Source: Hydrogenobacter sp. T-2
GTDB lineage: Bacteria; Aquificota; Aquificia; Aquificales; Aquificaceae
Assembly (NCBI RefSeq): GCF_033971325.1
Contig: NZ_CP117180.1
Coordinates: 1,246,041 to 1,310,040 of the forward strand
DNA length: 64,000 nt
Reading direction: 5' to 3'
Shown: positions 1 to 12,357 of the stretch, piece by piece
How positions within the stretch are numbered: position 1 is the stretch's first letter
Layout of the letters: each line of letters starts with the position of its first letter
Made by a program: the position numbers and the translations under genes
The notes under the pieces: generated by a model
Seen by the model: only the letters and a program-made list of their open reading frames with translations
Told to the model about the DNA's origin: nothing
Database searches by the model: none

Positions 1-738
1 AAAAAAGCGTCCAAAACTTCTCACAAAGCCAAGAAAGGCAGAGAGCAAACCACCCGCTATGAGAAAGGGAATACCCATACCCATAGAATAGGCAAAGAGA
101 AGGCTTGCACCCTGAAGAGCGGTTTCCTGTTGACTGGCATACAGCAGGATTGAGCCAAGCACTGGACCTATGCACGGACTCCATCCAAAGGCAAAGAGCA
201 TACCCACCGCCAAAGCACCCAATCCAGAAACACTACCCTTCATTTCCTTTCTCATCTGCCTGTATAACACCTCATGAAGACCAAAGAGGTAAAGAAAAGC
301 CACCACAAGGGCTATGCCCAATAGGTCAAAGAGGGTCTTCTGAGGAATAACTCCCAGAAAAAAGAAAGCAAGTATAAGTGCGGATACGCCTGCCAGCTCC
401 TTTAAAAAACTGGGTCTTAGCATAACACCGGCAAAATGCAGACCAAAGAAAACCACTATACCACCACCCACCTTTGCTATGTGGTCTTGATACTCTCTCA
501 AGAGCCCACCTATACCCGTTGCGGTAGCACCCATAAAGGTAAAGACTACGGAAAAACCCACCACGAAAAGAAGCGAAGCCATAAAAGCCTTTTGGCTAAA
601 GCCACCCTTTTCTTTTACCTCCTGTGCTCCTATGCCAGATATGTAGGATATATAACCGGGAATTATTGGCAGGACGCAAGGAGACAGAAAGGACAACAAG
701 CCAGCGGTAAAGGCTATAAGAAGAGATACCTCGCTCAT
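1..738 (-). CDS. ccdA: Cytochrome c biogenesis protein CcdA (DsbD-type membrane domain), 3' end outside window
   Basis: The reading frame is open from the ATG at 738 to the window edge (246 codons), so the C-terminus is missing. The protein is very hydrophobic and begins MSEVSLLIAFTAGLLSFLSP followed by CVLPIIPGY. A second Cys-Pro element, GWSPCIGPVL, lies near residue 195. These paired cysteines in membrane helices are the hallmark of CcdA/DsbD, which passes electrons from cytoplasmic thioredoxin to periplasmic thiol proteins. A GGAGG site lies 6 bases before the ATG, and the gene follows tolC by 23 bp at the downstream end of the chemotaxis run. A thioredoxin-like protein two genes upstream (1961-2467) is a plausible periplasmic partner (inference). 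Confidence 0.9.
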   Translation of the reverse strand, partial: MSEVSLLIAFTAGLLSFLSPCVLPIIPGYISYISGIGAQEVKEKGGFSQKAFMASLLFVVGFSVVFTFMGATATGIGGLLREYQDHIAKVGGGIVVFFGLHFAGVMLRPSFLKELAGVSALILAFFFLGVIPQKTLFDLLGIALVVAFLYLFGLHEVLYRQMRKEMKGSVSGLGALAVGMLFAFGWSPCIGPVLGSILLYASQQETALQGASLLFAYSMGMGIPFLIAGGLLSAFLGFVRSFGRFF

Positions 739-761
739 TTCTCACCTCCATGATAAATATA

Positions 762-1964
762 TTACTCCAGCACTTCAAAGGGTTCACGACCAGCAAGACT
801 AAGGAGCTTTGCCCACAAGAGGATAAGCTTATACCGAGCTTCCATGAGCTGTCTTTCCGCCTCGCTTTTTTCCGCCATGGCATAGCCAAGGTCAAAGGCA
901 AGCTCCAGCTCGTATTCAGACCTTCTCAAGGTTAAATTTTCCTCCGCAAAGCGATCTTTTGCTATAGCCTCTGTGAGCTTAGCCCTTAGGTATTCCCACT
1001 CATAGGGTGCGGAGAAAAACATTAGCCTCAGGCTTGCCTCAATGCCTTCCCTTTCTGACTGGGCTGACCTTTTTAGAGAAGCCAAGTAATCAACCTTGTA
1101 TTGTCTGCTTGCATCATAAATGGGTGTGGAAAGCTCAAGACCGCTTTTATCTGTGGATATCCTCAAGTTGAGCCTTGGAGATATTACTTGCTTTGCGGAT
1201 TTTATGTCCTCCTCGTAGCTTTTAACCTCAAGGTCTTTTATTCTTAGGCTCGTGTTTTCCTCAAGGGCTTCTTTTAAAAGCTCTGGGAAGGGTTTTATGA
1301 GCCTATCTACTTCTCTTGTTGGCAGGTCTTCAACCTGTATTATGGCTTCGTAGGGTATGCCAGCAAGCTCCTTTATTTGAAGAAGGGTGTGATTATACAT
1401 GTGCTGTGCATAGAATAGCTCTGACCTTTTTTCTCTGTAGACGCTTTCAAGTCTAAGGACTTCGTGGTCTGTGGCAAGTCCCAGCTCTTTCCTTTCCCTT
1501 GCCCTATCAAAACGCACATAGGCTATAGCCATCTCCTCTCTCTTTACCTCGGTAAGCTTTCTGTATAGCTGAGCTTCTGCAAAGAGCCTTATTATCCTAA
1601 GCTGTAGGTCTATGTGGAGTTGTCTTAGCATCAGCTGTGCGGTATCTCTCCTTATCTTTGAAAGCTCTATCCTTGACTTAGTCCGCTGGAATTCATACAG
1701 AGTGCTTACTACAGTAAGGTTAGCATCTAACTTCGTATCCTTTTTATCAAGGTCATAAAGAAGTGAAGCACCTGCGTAGACTATGGGTAGGTAATACTTT
1801 TGTGCAAGCTGATAGTCTATCTCAAGAGCGATTATCTGATGTCTTAGTCTCTGAAGTTCCTTGTTGTTTTTGAGTGCGAGTTCATACACCTTTTTGTAAT
1901 CAAGGGTTATTATCTCCTGAGAGAAAGACATACCAAAGAAAAGAAGGATGGCAAGAAATATCAT
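762..1964 (-). CDS. TolC-family outer-membrane efflux protein
   Basis: The 400-residue protein has an N-terminal signal peptide (MIFLAILLFFGMSFSQ) and then long amphipathic helices rich in Leu, Glu, Arg and Lys. It has the two-fold repeat typical of the TolC/OEP family, with Y-ELALKNN near residue 27 and a similar helix start near 235. Family members form trimeric channels through the outer membrane and periplasm for efflux or type I secretion. Its start overlaps the upstream thioredoxin-like gene by 4 bp (ATGA), so it is translationally coupled. No RND pump or membrane-fusion partner is visible nearby, so the substrate is unknown. Confidence 0.8.
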   Translation of the reverse strand: MIFLAILLFFGMSFSQEIITLDYKKVYELALKNNKELQRLRHQIIALEIDYQLAQKYYLPIVYAGASLLYDLDKKDTKLDANLTVVSTLYEFQRTKSRIELSKIRRDTAQLMLRQLHIDLQLRIIRLFAEAQLYRKLTEVKREEMAIAYVRFDRARERKELGLATDHEVLRLESVYREKRSELFYAQHMYNHTLLQIKELAGIPYEAIIQVEDLPTREVDRLIKPFPELLKEALEENTSLRIKDLEVKSYEEDIKSAKQVISPRLNLRISTDKSGLELSTPIYDASRQYKVDYLASLKRSAQSEREGIEASLRLMFFSAPYEWEYLRAKLTEAIAKDRFAEENLTLRRSEYELELAFDLGYAMAEKSEAERQLMEARYKLILLWAKLLSLAGREPFEVLE

Positions 1965-2467
1965 CTCCCTTTGTTTTCTCTCAAGAACTGCACCAAGTTT
2001 TTATTTCTGTAATGTCCTTCCACCACATACCTGCCTATGAGAACAAATTCCTGAGGTTCTATGTAACCCGGCACCTTTGCCACCACCTTACCCTCTTGGT
2101 CAAAAAACATAAGGACTGGAGTTAGCCTAACACCGTGCTTTAGGGAAAACTGTCTCTCTGTGAGCTTTTTCCCATCAAGGTCCACCAATTCATTAGCCCC
2201 TCTTATATCTATTTCCACCATGTAGAAATACTTTGTGAAATACTCCTGAACTCTCCTGTCCTGAAAGGTCACCCTCCTCATCTTGTCACAGAAGGGACAC
2301 CCCTCCTGATGGAACATTATAAAAAGAAACTTGTTTTCCTTCTTTGCTTCCTCAAAGTCTTCTTTCAGATTAAGAAAGGAAGGCTTCAAAAAGGGTATGG
2401 CTTCCGCAGAAAAGACAAGTAAGGGAGTTAAAAGTATTAGCAGGAAATATTTAGCTACATACTTCAT
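1961..2467 (-). CDS. Secreted thioredoxin-fold protein (SoxW/DsbD-gamma-like)
   Basis: The start was placed at the ATG at 2467, because GGAGG lies 7-8 bases upstream of it; an earlier in-frame Met at 2482 has no such site. The protein of about 168 residues starts MKYVAKYFLLILLTPLLVFS, a signal peptide, followed by a thioredoxin-like fold with the redox motif EGCPFCDKM and a cis-Pro region (LTPVLMFF). It is probably a periplasmic reductase or disulfide protein. It overlaps cheB by 17 bp upstream and tolC by 4 bp downstream. ccdA two genes further on could supply its reducing power (inference). Confidence 0.82.
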   Translation of the reverse strand: MKYVAKYFLLILLTPLLVFSAEAIPFLKPSFLNLKEDFEEAKKENKFLFIMFHQEGCPFCDKMRRVTFQDRRVQEYFTKYFYMVEIDIRGANELVDLDGKKLTERQFSLKHGVRLTPVLMFFDQEGKVVAKVPGYIEPQEFVLIGRYVVEGHYRNKNLVQFLRENKGR

Positions 2468-3497
2468 GGCGTAAACCTCCACATAGTTCTCTTACCTTTT
2501 TTCCCATTTCTTCCACAGGCATAATATAAGTATATGCACCGGCTTCCATGGCGGAGCATGGCATTCCACACACTACACATGTAGAGGGCTCTTGAACTAT
2601 TACGGTAAATCCCTTTTCCTTAAACTTCTTTGCACCCTCCGTGCCATCATTTCCCATACCTGTAAGTATAAGAGCTACTGGACTTTTCGCCTTTTCCGCC
2701 ATGCTCTTGAAAAGCACATCAGCAGACGGTTTTACTATTGTTTGAGGTTCTTCATGAACTCTGAGTATAAAAGACTCATTTTTCCTTTCCAAAGAACCAT
2801 TCTTTCCTCCTGGGATAACTACGAAAAGCTCCCCTTCAAGCTTCATCCCATCGTAACCCTCTTCTACCCTTAGATGGGTTTCCTTTGAAAGCCACTCCGC
2901 AAGCCCCTTTGTAAAGGTAGGAGGCATGTGTTGAGCTATAACCACAGGAACAGGAAGTCTTCCCATGTTTTTTATTAAAACAGGCAAAACCTTTGGTCCA
3001 CCAGTTGAAACACCAATGCCCACAATATCCACCGCACTTTGGGTTTTTGTTTCTTGAACCTTTAAATCCTGTGGAGAAAAGGGCTTTCTCTCAGACTTTT
3101 TCCTTGTGTAAAGCCTTAGCTTATCTACAAGCTCTTCGGCAACCTTTGAAAAGTCAAACTTTAATTTTGCAGAGCCCTTCGAGATAAAGTCAACTGCTCC
3201 AGCCTCAAGGGCTTCAAAGGTTATCTTTGCTCCTTCAGTGGTATGGTCACTTATGACTATTATGGGAACATCCATATGCTTTTTTATTTCCTTTATAGCC
3301 CTTACTCCATCCATCTTTGGCATAACTATATCCATGGTTATTATGTCAGGCTTTAGTTCAAGGGCAAGCCTTACTGCCTCTTCTCCATCCCTGGCTTCCC
3401 CCACCACTTCCACATCCTTTACTTCTTCAAGAACCTTCCTCAATGCCATTCTTATGAATTTGGAGTCATCAACCAAGAGAAGTCTCACTCTACCCAT
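2451..3497 (-). CDS. cheB: Chemotaxis response regulator protein-glutamate methylesterase CheB
   Basis: The 348-residue protein has a receiver domain at residues 4-120 (phospho-acceptor Asp56 in ITMDIVMPKMDG) and a C-terminal methylesterase domain. The catalytic triad elements are visible as GVSTGGPK (Ser), AQHMPPTFT (His) and GMGNDGTEGAK (Asp). It removes methyl groups from, and can deamidate, receptor glutamates during adaptation. It overlaps cheR (13 bp) and the thioredoxin-like gene (17 bp), so it is part of a coupled block with cheR. Length and motif order are normal for the family. Confidence 0.97.
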   Translation of the reverse strand: MGRVRLLLVDDSKFIRMALRKVLEEVKDVEVVGEARDGEEAVRLALELKPDIITMDIVMPKMDGVRAIKEIKKHMDVPIIVISDHTTEGAKITFEALEAGAVDFISKGSAKLKFDFSKVAEELVDKLRLYTRKKSERKPFSPQDLKVQETKTQSAVDIVGIGVSTGGPKVLPVLIKNMGRLPVPVVIAQHMPPTFTKGLAEWLSKETHLRVEEGYDGMKLEGELFVVIPGGKNGSLERKNESFILRVHEEPQTIVKPSADVLFKSMAEKAKSPVALILTGMGNDGTEGAKKFKEKGFTVIVQEPSTCVVCGMPCSAMEAGAYTYIMPVEEMGKKVRELCGGLRHEVCS

Positions 3498-4278
3498 GGC
3501 TTATAAAAATATGAAAGCCTTCCACAAAATCGCCTCTCGATTTTCCCGTCAGGGTTGTCCAGAGGACCCATAATCAAAAAGCCTCCCTTCCTCATAGCTC
3601 TTATTAGATTATCATACACCTTTTTTCTCGCTTCATCGCTGAAGTATATAAGCACATTCCTGCAAACTACTAAGTCCACGTCCTTAATTGGGGGTTCGTC
3701 CATCAGATTATGCAGGTGAAATTCCACAAGGTTCTTTATTTCCTCTTTTACGTGGTAATTGTTTCCATCCTTTAAGTCAAAGTATTTAAACAGGCTGCGG
3801 GGAGTGTTTCTAAAGGATCCCATAGGGATATCTTTATATACTCCCTTTGTGGCAGTCTGAAGTGCATTTAGAGATATGTCGGTTCCAATGATTGTTAGCT
3901 TACCTTTAAGTGTATGGGCGATGTAGCCAAGCGAGGTGAGGTATTCTACCGCAAGCATGGCGATAGTATAAACTTCTTCACCGGTTGCACATCCTGCTGA
4001 CCATATCTTTACGCCCTCTTCGAGCCTTTTAAAAATTTCGGGAAATATAGAATCCCTAATGCACTCAAAAACTTCCTTATCTCTGTAAAAATATGTTTCC
4101 TGCACACTAATTGCATCTATTATCCTCTGCCAACTATCTTCTTTTATATTCTTACCCTCAATGCCTATAAATATCTCTTTATTATCCTCGTATAGTTTCT
4201 TTAATCTATCTAACCTGGTTCCAGAAAGGACAATGCCTATTCTTTTTTCTATGAGCTTTAAGACTTCAGAAAACTCCA

Positions 4279-4279
<1 letters not shown>
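3485..4279 (-). CDS. cheR: Chemotaxis protein methyltransferase CheR
   Basis: The 264-residue protein has the N-terminal alpha-helical CheR domain followed by the SAM-binding fold. Motifs seen are QETYFYRD (substrate and SAM-binding arginine region), IWSAGCATGEEVYTIAM (SAM motif I) and DLVVCRNVLIYF. It methylates receptor glutamates using S-adenosylmethionine. It starts within the last codons of the upstream receptor gene and overlaps cheB downstream, which supports co-translation of the two opposing adaptation enzymes. No C-terminal TPR extension is present. Confidence 0.96.
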
Positions 4280-6705
<2,426 letters not shown>

Positions 6706-6709
<4 letters not shown>

Positions 6710-7167
6710 ATGCTATCCACCACGCGGTCAAACTCAATAATGCTTATTAGTCCTTGGGGCAATTGGGCGACGTTTCGTATGTATTCGCTATACCTTCCAG
6801 ACATGGGGTTTGGCTCAAGTTTTTCCTCTTCGATCCTTATCACACCCACCACTTCATCCACAAGAATCCCTACCTTTCCCTTATGGCTTTCTACCAACAC
6901 AACTCTATCACCTTCCCTTTCCCTTCTGAGCCTTAGTATGGTTTTGAGGTCAATAACGGGGAGTATCTCTCCTCTTATGTTTATAACACCTAAGATAAGT
7001 GGAGAAGAAAAGGGAACAGGCACTATGGGTAGGAGCTTTGATATTTCCACCACCTCCTTCAGAGGAACACCAAAGAGCTCCCTCTCAAGATAAAAGCCCA
7101 AAAATTCAAAGAACTTGCTTACTCTCTGAAGACCCTTCTCCTTTACCACAGGCACTAAGTCAGCCAT
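6706..7167 (-). CDS. cheW: Chemotaxis coupling protein CheW
   Basis: The protein of about 153 residues is a single CheW domain. Recognisable parts are [17 protein letters not shown], the beta-strand [15 protein letters not shown] and [15 protein letters not shown]. CheW links receptor tips to the CheA P5 domain. The start was set to the ATG at 7167, which has GGAGG 7 bases upstream; an ATG six bases earlier sits directly against the GGAGG. It overlaps the upstream receptor by 8 bp and the J-domain gene by 4 bp. Confidence 0.95.
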
Positions 7168-8818
7168 GGGCATACCTCCTTACACATTCAGCGAGGGCTT
7201 GTATTCTGTCTATTATCTGTTGAGAGTCAACAACATAATCCATAAGTTTGTTTATTGCCTCTTCAAGTTTTCCTTCCTTCATGAGCTGGATAATATGATT
7301 GCCATCCCTATGATACTTAATGTGTGGCTCTTCTATAGCCTTAAAAAGGTTCACACATTCATCGCCGTATCTTTTCACGTCCTCAAGACCTGTAGAATAA
7401 TACCATTTACCCAAAGCACACTGAGTATGGTCCGCTAAGAACTCAAACCTCTTGTAAACTACGCTGTCGGTAACATTTTTCATAAAGTTAGCATGGTCTA
7501 TAATGCGTTGAACGATGTTGATGTAGTCAGAGAATACACGGTCATCCTTTTTCATATCCCTTATGCTTAGCACTTGATCCCAGGCATCTTTGAGCATTTC
7601 GAGGGTGTGCTTTGCAGTATTGGCTGTTAGGTTGAGTATGTTCATTATGGTGGAGAAACTTCTCTGAAAATCCTTTGTGTTGCTGGTTATGTTTTTGTAT
7701 GTGTCGATGATATCTTTAGAAATGGCTTTCACATCTGTAACTATGGTGTTTATAACCTCTCTCACCTGTGTGGTGCTTTGGGCTGTCTTTTCTGCAAGTC
7801 TACGAACCTCATCTGCAACAACCGCAAAGCCTCTACCAATCTCTCCAGCCCTCGCCGCTTCTATAGCTGCGTTGAGAGAGAGGAGGTTTGTCTGTTCTGA
7901 TATTTCAAGGATCAGGTTCAGAACCTCTCCCGTTTCACCCACTTTTGCCTCTGTTTCAACTGTTGAATTCTTTAGAGATTCTAAGCTACGGGCATCTGCA
8001 AGGGTTTTGTCTAATATGTGCTTTAGCACCTCCGCTATGTAGCTTTCCAAGATAGCTGCGGTAGAATAGTTTTTGGCGGAATTGTAGTAAGAGAGTGCAA
8101 CATACATAGACTGTCCAAAGATTATGTTTTTCTCCACAAACCTTTGCCAGGTTACATCAGTCCAGATGGTCAAATAGGCTACTATTTCACCCTTTGAGTT
8201 GGTCAATGCGGACCTGTCGCTTTGTATTATCACATTACCTACCACTATATCTGCGTTTCTCTTTACTTCTCCGGGTTTTGTTTCCCTAAGAAGCTCCTTT
8301 ACTCTTTCTGGGTCTTTATGGAAGATGTGTATGGATTGCCCTACTATGTTGGAGGAGTCTATCTTATAACCATAAGTCCTTTCTATCTCCGAAGACAACC
8401 TATCTATTATCCTTTTGCCTGCGTTGTTTACAAAGATTATTCTGTTGCCATCCCTACCCGGTTTGAACTCTGTATCCGCAATGTAAACGCCTTCATACTG
8501 TAGGTTTTCTATGATTTGCCAAGCCATGTGGTTCTTATCTTTTAGCTCTTCTTGTTCCTTGAGTAGTTTACTTATCTCCTCCTTATAGGCTTTCTCCAAT
8601 TCTGCTACTTTTTCTTTGAGTTCTTCTCTCTCCGCGATGAGCCTTTCTATCTCACTCCTGAGGCTGTTTTCTGTCTTTTCCTTTTGCAGATTTTCCTTCT
8701 CCAGTTCAACCACCCTTTGGGAGAGGTTTTCTATCTCAAGCTCTCTGTTTTTGAGTTGTTGCCTGCAAGCTTCAAGCTCTCGCTCAAGCTCCCTTATCCT
8801 TTTACCTCCAAATATCAT
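7160..8818 (-). CDS. Cytoplasmic chemoreceptor: coiled coil, PAS, signalling domain, C-terminal CZB
   Basis: The protein of about 552 residues has no membrane segment. Residues 5-95 are a long coiled coil. A PAS-like domain follows (about 100-225; [17 protein letters not shown]), then a signalling hairpin with tip [22 protein letters not shown]-terminal zinc-binding CZB domain ([15 protein letters not shown], later HIKYHRDG) completes it. CZB domains bind zinc through a His/Cys set and are linked in other bacteria to sensing of zinc, oxidants or pH. The start at 8818 has GGAGG 7 bases upstream. It lies 26 bp after the preceding CZB receptor and overlaps cheW. Confidence 0.9.
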   Translation of the reverse strand: MIFGGKRIRELERELEACRQQLKNRELEIENLSQRVVELEKENLQKEKTENSLRSEIERLIAEREELKEKVAELEKAYKEEISKLLKEQEELKDKNHMAWQIIENLQYEGVYIADTEFKPGRDGNRIIFVNNAGKRIIDRLSSEIERTYGYKIDSSNIVGQSIHIFHKDPERVKELLRETKPGEVKRNADIVVGNVIIQSDRSALTNSKGEIVAYLTIWTDVTWQRFVEKNIIFGQSMYVALSYYNSAKNYSTAAILESYIAEVLKHILDKTLADARSLESLKNSTVETEAKVGETGEVLNLILEISEQTNLLSLNAAIEAARAGEIGRGFAVVADEVRRLAEKTAQSTTQVREVINTIVTDVKAISKDIIDTYKNITSNTKDFQRSFSTIMNILNLTANTAKHTLEMLKDAWDQVLSIRDMKKDDRVFSDYINIVQRIIDHANFMKNVTDSVVYKRFEFLADHTQCALGKWYYSTGLEDVKRYGDECVNLFKAIEEPHIKYHRDGNHIIQLMKEGKLEEAINKLMDYVVDSQQIIDRIQALAECVRRYAHG

Positions 8819-8844
8819 CACCACACCTCCTAATAGGTTTATTG

Positions 8845-10395
8845 TTATGCCTTCTGCAATTGATAAACTTCCAATTGCTCTAAGCTGTGAGAGTTATTCT
8901 TTAACTTCTCTATTAGACCATCAATGAGGTGGAAAAGCTTCATGGAAGCGGCCTCCATCTTCTCAAAGTTTTCTCTTAGCCTGTTGGCATTCTTAATGAG
9001 TGCCCTCATGGGGTCAGGGACCTCTATAATTCTTAGGTTCTCTTCCGCGTATCTGTGAACGAGCTCGTGAGGTTCAGAGAGCTGGATAAACTCTGGAAGA
9101 TGGGCATAAGATTTCATTCCTTCGCTGTAGTACCATTTTCCGAGATTACAGCTTCTGTGGTCGGAGAAGAACTCCTTCCCCTTGCCTAACCTAAAGATGG
9201 TTCTGTAGGCGTTGCTCTTAAATATGATATGGTCTACCTTATAACCCGCCAACTTTAGGAACTTACTGGTGCTGGCAATCTTTTCGCTTGCATCCTTTAT
9301 CTCGTGGTTAAAGGAAATGACATTTTTCATAAGACCCTCTATGGATTCTACCGCATGGTCTACCTTTTCCTTCACATCTTTGGCTTTTTCCAAGGTGCTC
9401 TTAGCCTCTTCCTTTAGGGAGTTTAGCACTTCTTGAACCTGCAGGGTTGCCTTCTGGGTTCTTTCCGCAAGCCTACGAACTTCGTCCGCAACAACTGCAA
9501 AACCTCTCCCCGCCTCTCCAGCCCTCGCCGCCTCTATTGCTGCGTTTAGAGCAAGGAGGTTTGTCTGCTCCGCTATGTCCCTTATAAGGTTTATAACTGC
9601 AGTGACCCTCGTGCTTTTCTCTACTAGGGAATTGACTACCATGCTGGTATCCTCTGAAAGGCTTTTAAGGCTGTCTACTTCTTGCAGTGTAGACTTTATA
9701 CCTTCTACCGTATCCTCCGAAGACCTTACAACCTTTTCCATCATATGCTTTATGGTTTCCACCTCTTCTCCAGCTTTATAAAAGTCCTTTTTCAGAAGCT
9801 CAAGGTTATAGCCTATACCATTACCTAAATTGCCGAATTCTTCCACCATTTCAAACATCTCTGCAAGCATATAACTTTTCTCTATACCTTCTATAGCTTT
9901 TTGTATCCTATCTGCTGTAGTCTTAAATATCCCAGGAAAGCCTGATGAAACAAGCTTTCTGAAAAATTTACCTTGCTGGGCGTATTCTACCGCATAAACG
10001 ATCTCCCTAAGAAAACACTCTACAATGTCTATAAAGTAGTTAAACTCTCTAACGGTCTCCCTAAGCTTGCCCTGAGCCTTTGGCATATACACCCTATCCT
10101 CCAAATACCCCCTGACCGCTTGGTGTAGCACCCTGCAGGTTTCTTTGAAAAACTCCTCCACTTGAGCCTTTTCCTCCTTGAGCCTTTTGTTTTCCTCCTC
10201 CAGCTCCTTTTCCCTTTTTAGCTTTTGAGATAGTATCTCCTCATCCTCATAACACTTTTCTTCTAAGCCTCTGAGACGCTGAGCTATGGCTCTTAGTTCC
10301 TCCTCAATACCAAGCCCAAGGTCCGGCAATTCCGCTTCCTTTCCATCCAAAACATCCTTCAAAAAGGTTTTTAGCCTTTCCATTTCCTTTCTCAT
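8845..10395 (-). CDS. Cytoplasmic chemoreceptor with C-terminal CZB domain
   Basis: The protein of about 516 residues is soluble. It has an N-terminal coiled coil (about 1-95), a helical region homologous to that of its neighbour ([20 protein letters not shown]), the signalling tip [20 protein letters not shown] and a CZB domain ([15 protein letters not shown], then HELVHRYAE). The start at 10395 is preceded by GGAGGG 7 bases upstream. It sits 2 bp after the stop of the PAS gene, so the two are tightly coupled. Because it lacks a PAS domain of its own, it could act with that protein (inference). Confidence 0.9.
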   Translation of the reverse strand: MRKEMERLKTFLKDVLDGKEAELPDLGLGIEEELRAIAQRLRGLEEKCYEDEEILSQKLKREKELEEENKRLKEEKAQVEEFFKETCRVLHQAVRGYLEDRVYMPKAQGKLRETVREFNYFIDIVECFLREIVYAVEYAQQGKFFRKLVSSGFPGIFKTTADRIQKAIEGIEKSYMLAEMFEMVEEFGNLGNGIGYNLELLKKDFYKAGEEVETIKHMMEKVVRSSEDTVEGIKSTLQEVDSLKSLSEDTSMVVNSLVEKSTRVTAVINLIRDIAEQTNLLALNAAIEAARAGEAGRGFAVVADEVRRLAERTQKATLQVQEVLNSLKEEAKSTLEKAKDVKEKVDHAVESIEGLMKNVISFNHEIKDASEKIASTSKFLKLAGYKVDHIIFKSNAYRTIFRLGKGKEFFSDHRSCNLGKWYYSEGMKSYAHLPEFIQLSEPHELVHRYAEENLRIIEVPDPMRALIKNANRLRENFEKMEAASMKLFHLIDGLIEKLKNNSHSLEQLEVYQLQKA

Positions 10396-10397
10396 GT

Positions 10398-10907
10398 TTA
10401 TTCCCTCCAAAGTGTCCATATCCATTCTTCATAGGGCATGCCTTTCAGAACTTCCTGAAGAAGCCTCTCACTAGCCTGCATGCCACCAGACCTCTCCGCT
10501 TCAAGTAGCTTCTTGTATATCTCCTCTACTTTCCTAACCGCTTCTTTATTCGCCCTCCTTCTGTCGCTCTGATAACCGATTATATTTGTTCCACTTTCAT
10601 CCCAAGAGGGTGTGACATGGGCGTATACCCAGTAGTAAGAGCCATCCTTTGCCATGTTCTTCACATAACCCCAGAATTCCTTGCCTTGCTTTATGGTATC
10701 CCAAAGGAGCTTGAAGACTATGCGAGGCATATCTGGATGCCTTATGATGTTGTGGGGCTTGCCTACAAGCTCTTCTTCAGTGTATCCTGTCACTTCGCAG
10801 AATACTTCATTGGCGTAAGTTATTACGCCCCTTGGGTCTGTCTTGGAGACCAAAAACCTGTCTTCTGGCACCTCCCTTTCTTTGTTTACCGGGGTTGGTC
10901 TTTCCAT
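10398..10907 (-). CDS. Stand-alone Aer-like PAS (probable FAD/redox) sensor protein
   Basis: The 169-residue protein is one PAS domain (about residues 20-130) with a helical C-terminal tail. It carries features of the Aer aerotaxis PAS domain: [20 protein letters not shown], the RHPDMP motif that helps bind FAD in Aer, and [13 protein letters not shown]. Aer itself fuses this domain to HAMP and signalling domains; here the signalling part is absent. It lies between two CZB chemoreceptors, 2-3 bp from each, so it probably feeds redox or oxygen information to a neighbouring receptor. That link is an inference. Confidence 0.82.
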   Translation of the reverse strand: MERPTPVNKEREVPEDRFLVSKTDPRGVITYANEVFCEVTGYTEEELVGKPHNIIRHPDMPRIVFKLLWDTIKQGKEFWGYVKNMAKDGSYYWVYAHVTPSWDESGTNIIGYQSDRRRANKEAVRKVEEIYKKLLEAERSGGMQASERLLQEVLKGMPYEEWIWTLWRE

Positions 10908-10910
10908 AGT

Positions 10911-12347
10911 TTACCTCCCTTCAAGATTTTTTATTAAATTATCAAACTCATTGAATATTTTTGAAAGACTTTCTTCAGCTTCGTTAAACTCGTGGAGTAT
11001 TTCATCCCTTCTTCTTATAAGCTCATCCGCTGGGTTTTCCTTTTTCAGCACCTCAAGGACTTTTTCAATATGTTGGTGGAAGCTGTCATGATAGCCTTCA
11101 ACCTCCCTGTATTCTGTATAATCTCCAAACCTTTCCATGCCATATCCATAATACCAATGAGCAAAGGTGCAGTTCTTACTATCTCTGTAAAAACCTGTAT
11201 CCACAAGGTTGTATATACAGAAATATGCATTATGCTTGAAGATTATAAGGTCAAGTTTGTTGGCGGTTATATTAAGAACATCCTCTATAAGGCTTGCATG
11301 CTTTGATGCTTCTTCCGCACTTTTGCTAAAGGCTTCCATTACTTTTCTTAATGAATACACATTTTCCGAAGATTCCTTTACATTCCTTACCACCTGCACC
11401 GACTTTTCCAATGTAGCTCTCACCTCCTCTTGTATACTTGTGAGTATATGAGCTACCTCTTCTGTTGCCTTCTGGGTTCTTTCCGCAAGTCTACGAACCT
11501 CATCCGCAACAACCGCAAAGCCTCTTCCCTGCTCTCCAGCCCTTGCCGCCTCTATTGCGGCGTTTAAGGCAAGGAGGTTTGTTTGCTCTGCTACCTCCCT
11601 TATAAGTTCTATTATACCCACCACATTCTTAGCTCTTTCTGAAAGAGTTGTTATACTCTTGTTTTCCTCTTCAACGCTTTCTACCACATCCACAAAACTT
11701 TTTGAGACACCTTCAAGTAATTCAACTCCTCTCTTGGAGAGCTCTGAAGTTTTCTGACTTTCTATGCTTATGCTTTTTGCCTTTTCTACGCTCCTAAGAA
11801 GGTCGTGGTATATTACCCCAAGACTTGAAGCAATACCACCACCAAGCTGGCCCAGTTGGGCATTAAGCTCTATCCTCTTCTTTAGCTCTGCGTCTTCTTT
11901 CATGTCATGTAGAGGTTTTTTGAGAGCTTGAGCGGTTTGCTTAAATAGTCCAGGAAAACCCGTATCCACCACAGGCCTGAAAAACTTACCCTGTGCTGCG
12001 TACTCTATAGGAGTTCTTATCTCTCTTAGGAAGGTTTCTACCACGTCAAGGAAATAGTTAAGGTTTTTCGCCATTCTTTTTAGCTCACCCTCGTCCTTTA
12101 GAAGAACGATCCTGTCATCCAGCTTCCCCCTTGATGCAGTTTCTAAGAGAAGGGCTATACGGTGTATGGTGTTTTTTGCATGCCTTACGCTTACAAAGAT
12201 AACCCAAGCAAGTAAGAAGTTGGCAATGTTTAGGACCCTTATTGGTTCAAAGCCGTATTTGTAAAACTCCACACCAAGAGCTATAGCAAAAAGAAGTATA
12301 GAGGCTATGTTAGCATACTGAACCTTATCAAGACTGCTCCATCTCAT
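10911..12347 (-). CDS. Membrane-anchored chemoreceptor with CZB domain
   Basis: The 478-residue protein has two closely spaced hydrophobic helices at about 11-28 and 36-52, with almost no periplasmic loop, so it is anchored but senses from the cytoplasm. A HAMP-like region (about 55-105), the signalling tip [20 protein letters not shown] and a CZB domain ([14 protein letters not shown], later [10 protein letters not shown]) follow. It resembles the neighbouring soluble receptor over the region [20 protein letters not shown], so the two probably arose by duplication. It follows cheA by 10 bp. Confidence 0.9.
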   Translation of the reverse strand: MRWSSLDKVQYANIASILLFAIALGVEFYKYGFEPIRVLNIANFLLAWVIFVSVRHAKNTIHRIALLLETASRGKLDDRIVLLKDEGELKRMAKNLNYFLDVVETFLREIRTPIEYAAQGKFFRPVVDTGFPGLFKQTAQALKKPLHDMKEDAELKKRIELNAQLGQLGGGIASSLGVIYHDLLRSVEKAKSISIESQKTSELSKRGVELLEGVSKSFVDVVESVEEENKSITTLSERAKNVVGIIELIREVAEQTNLLALNAAIEAARAGEQGRGFAVVADEVRRLAERTQKATEEVAHILTSIQEEVRATLEKSVQVVRNVKESSENVYSLRKVMEAFSKSAEEASKHASLIEDVLNITANKLDLIIFKHNAYFCIYNLVDTGFYRDSKNCTFAHWYYGYGMERFGDYTEYREVEGYHDSFHQHIEKVLEVLKKENPADELIRRRDEILHEFNEAEESLSKIFNEFDNLIKNLEGR

Positions 12348-12357
12348 ATAAAACCTC

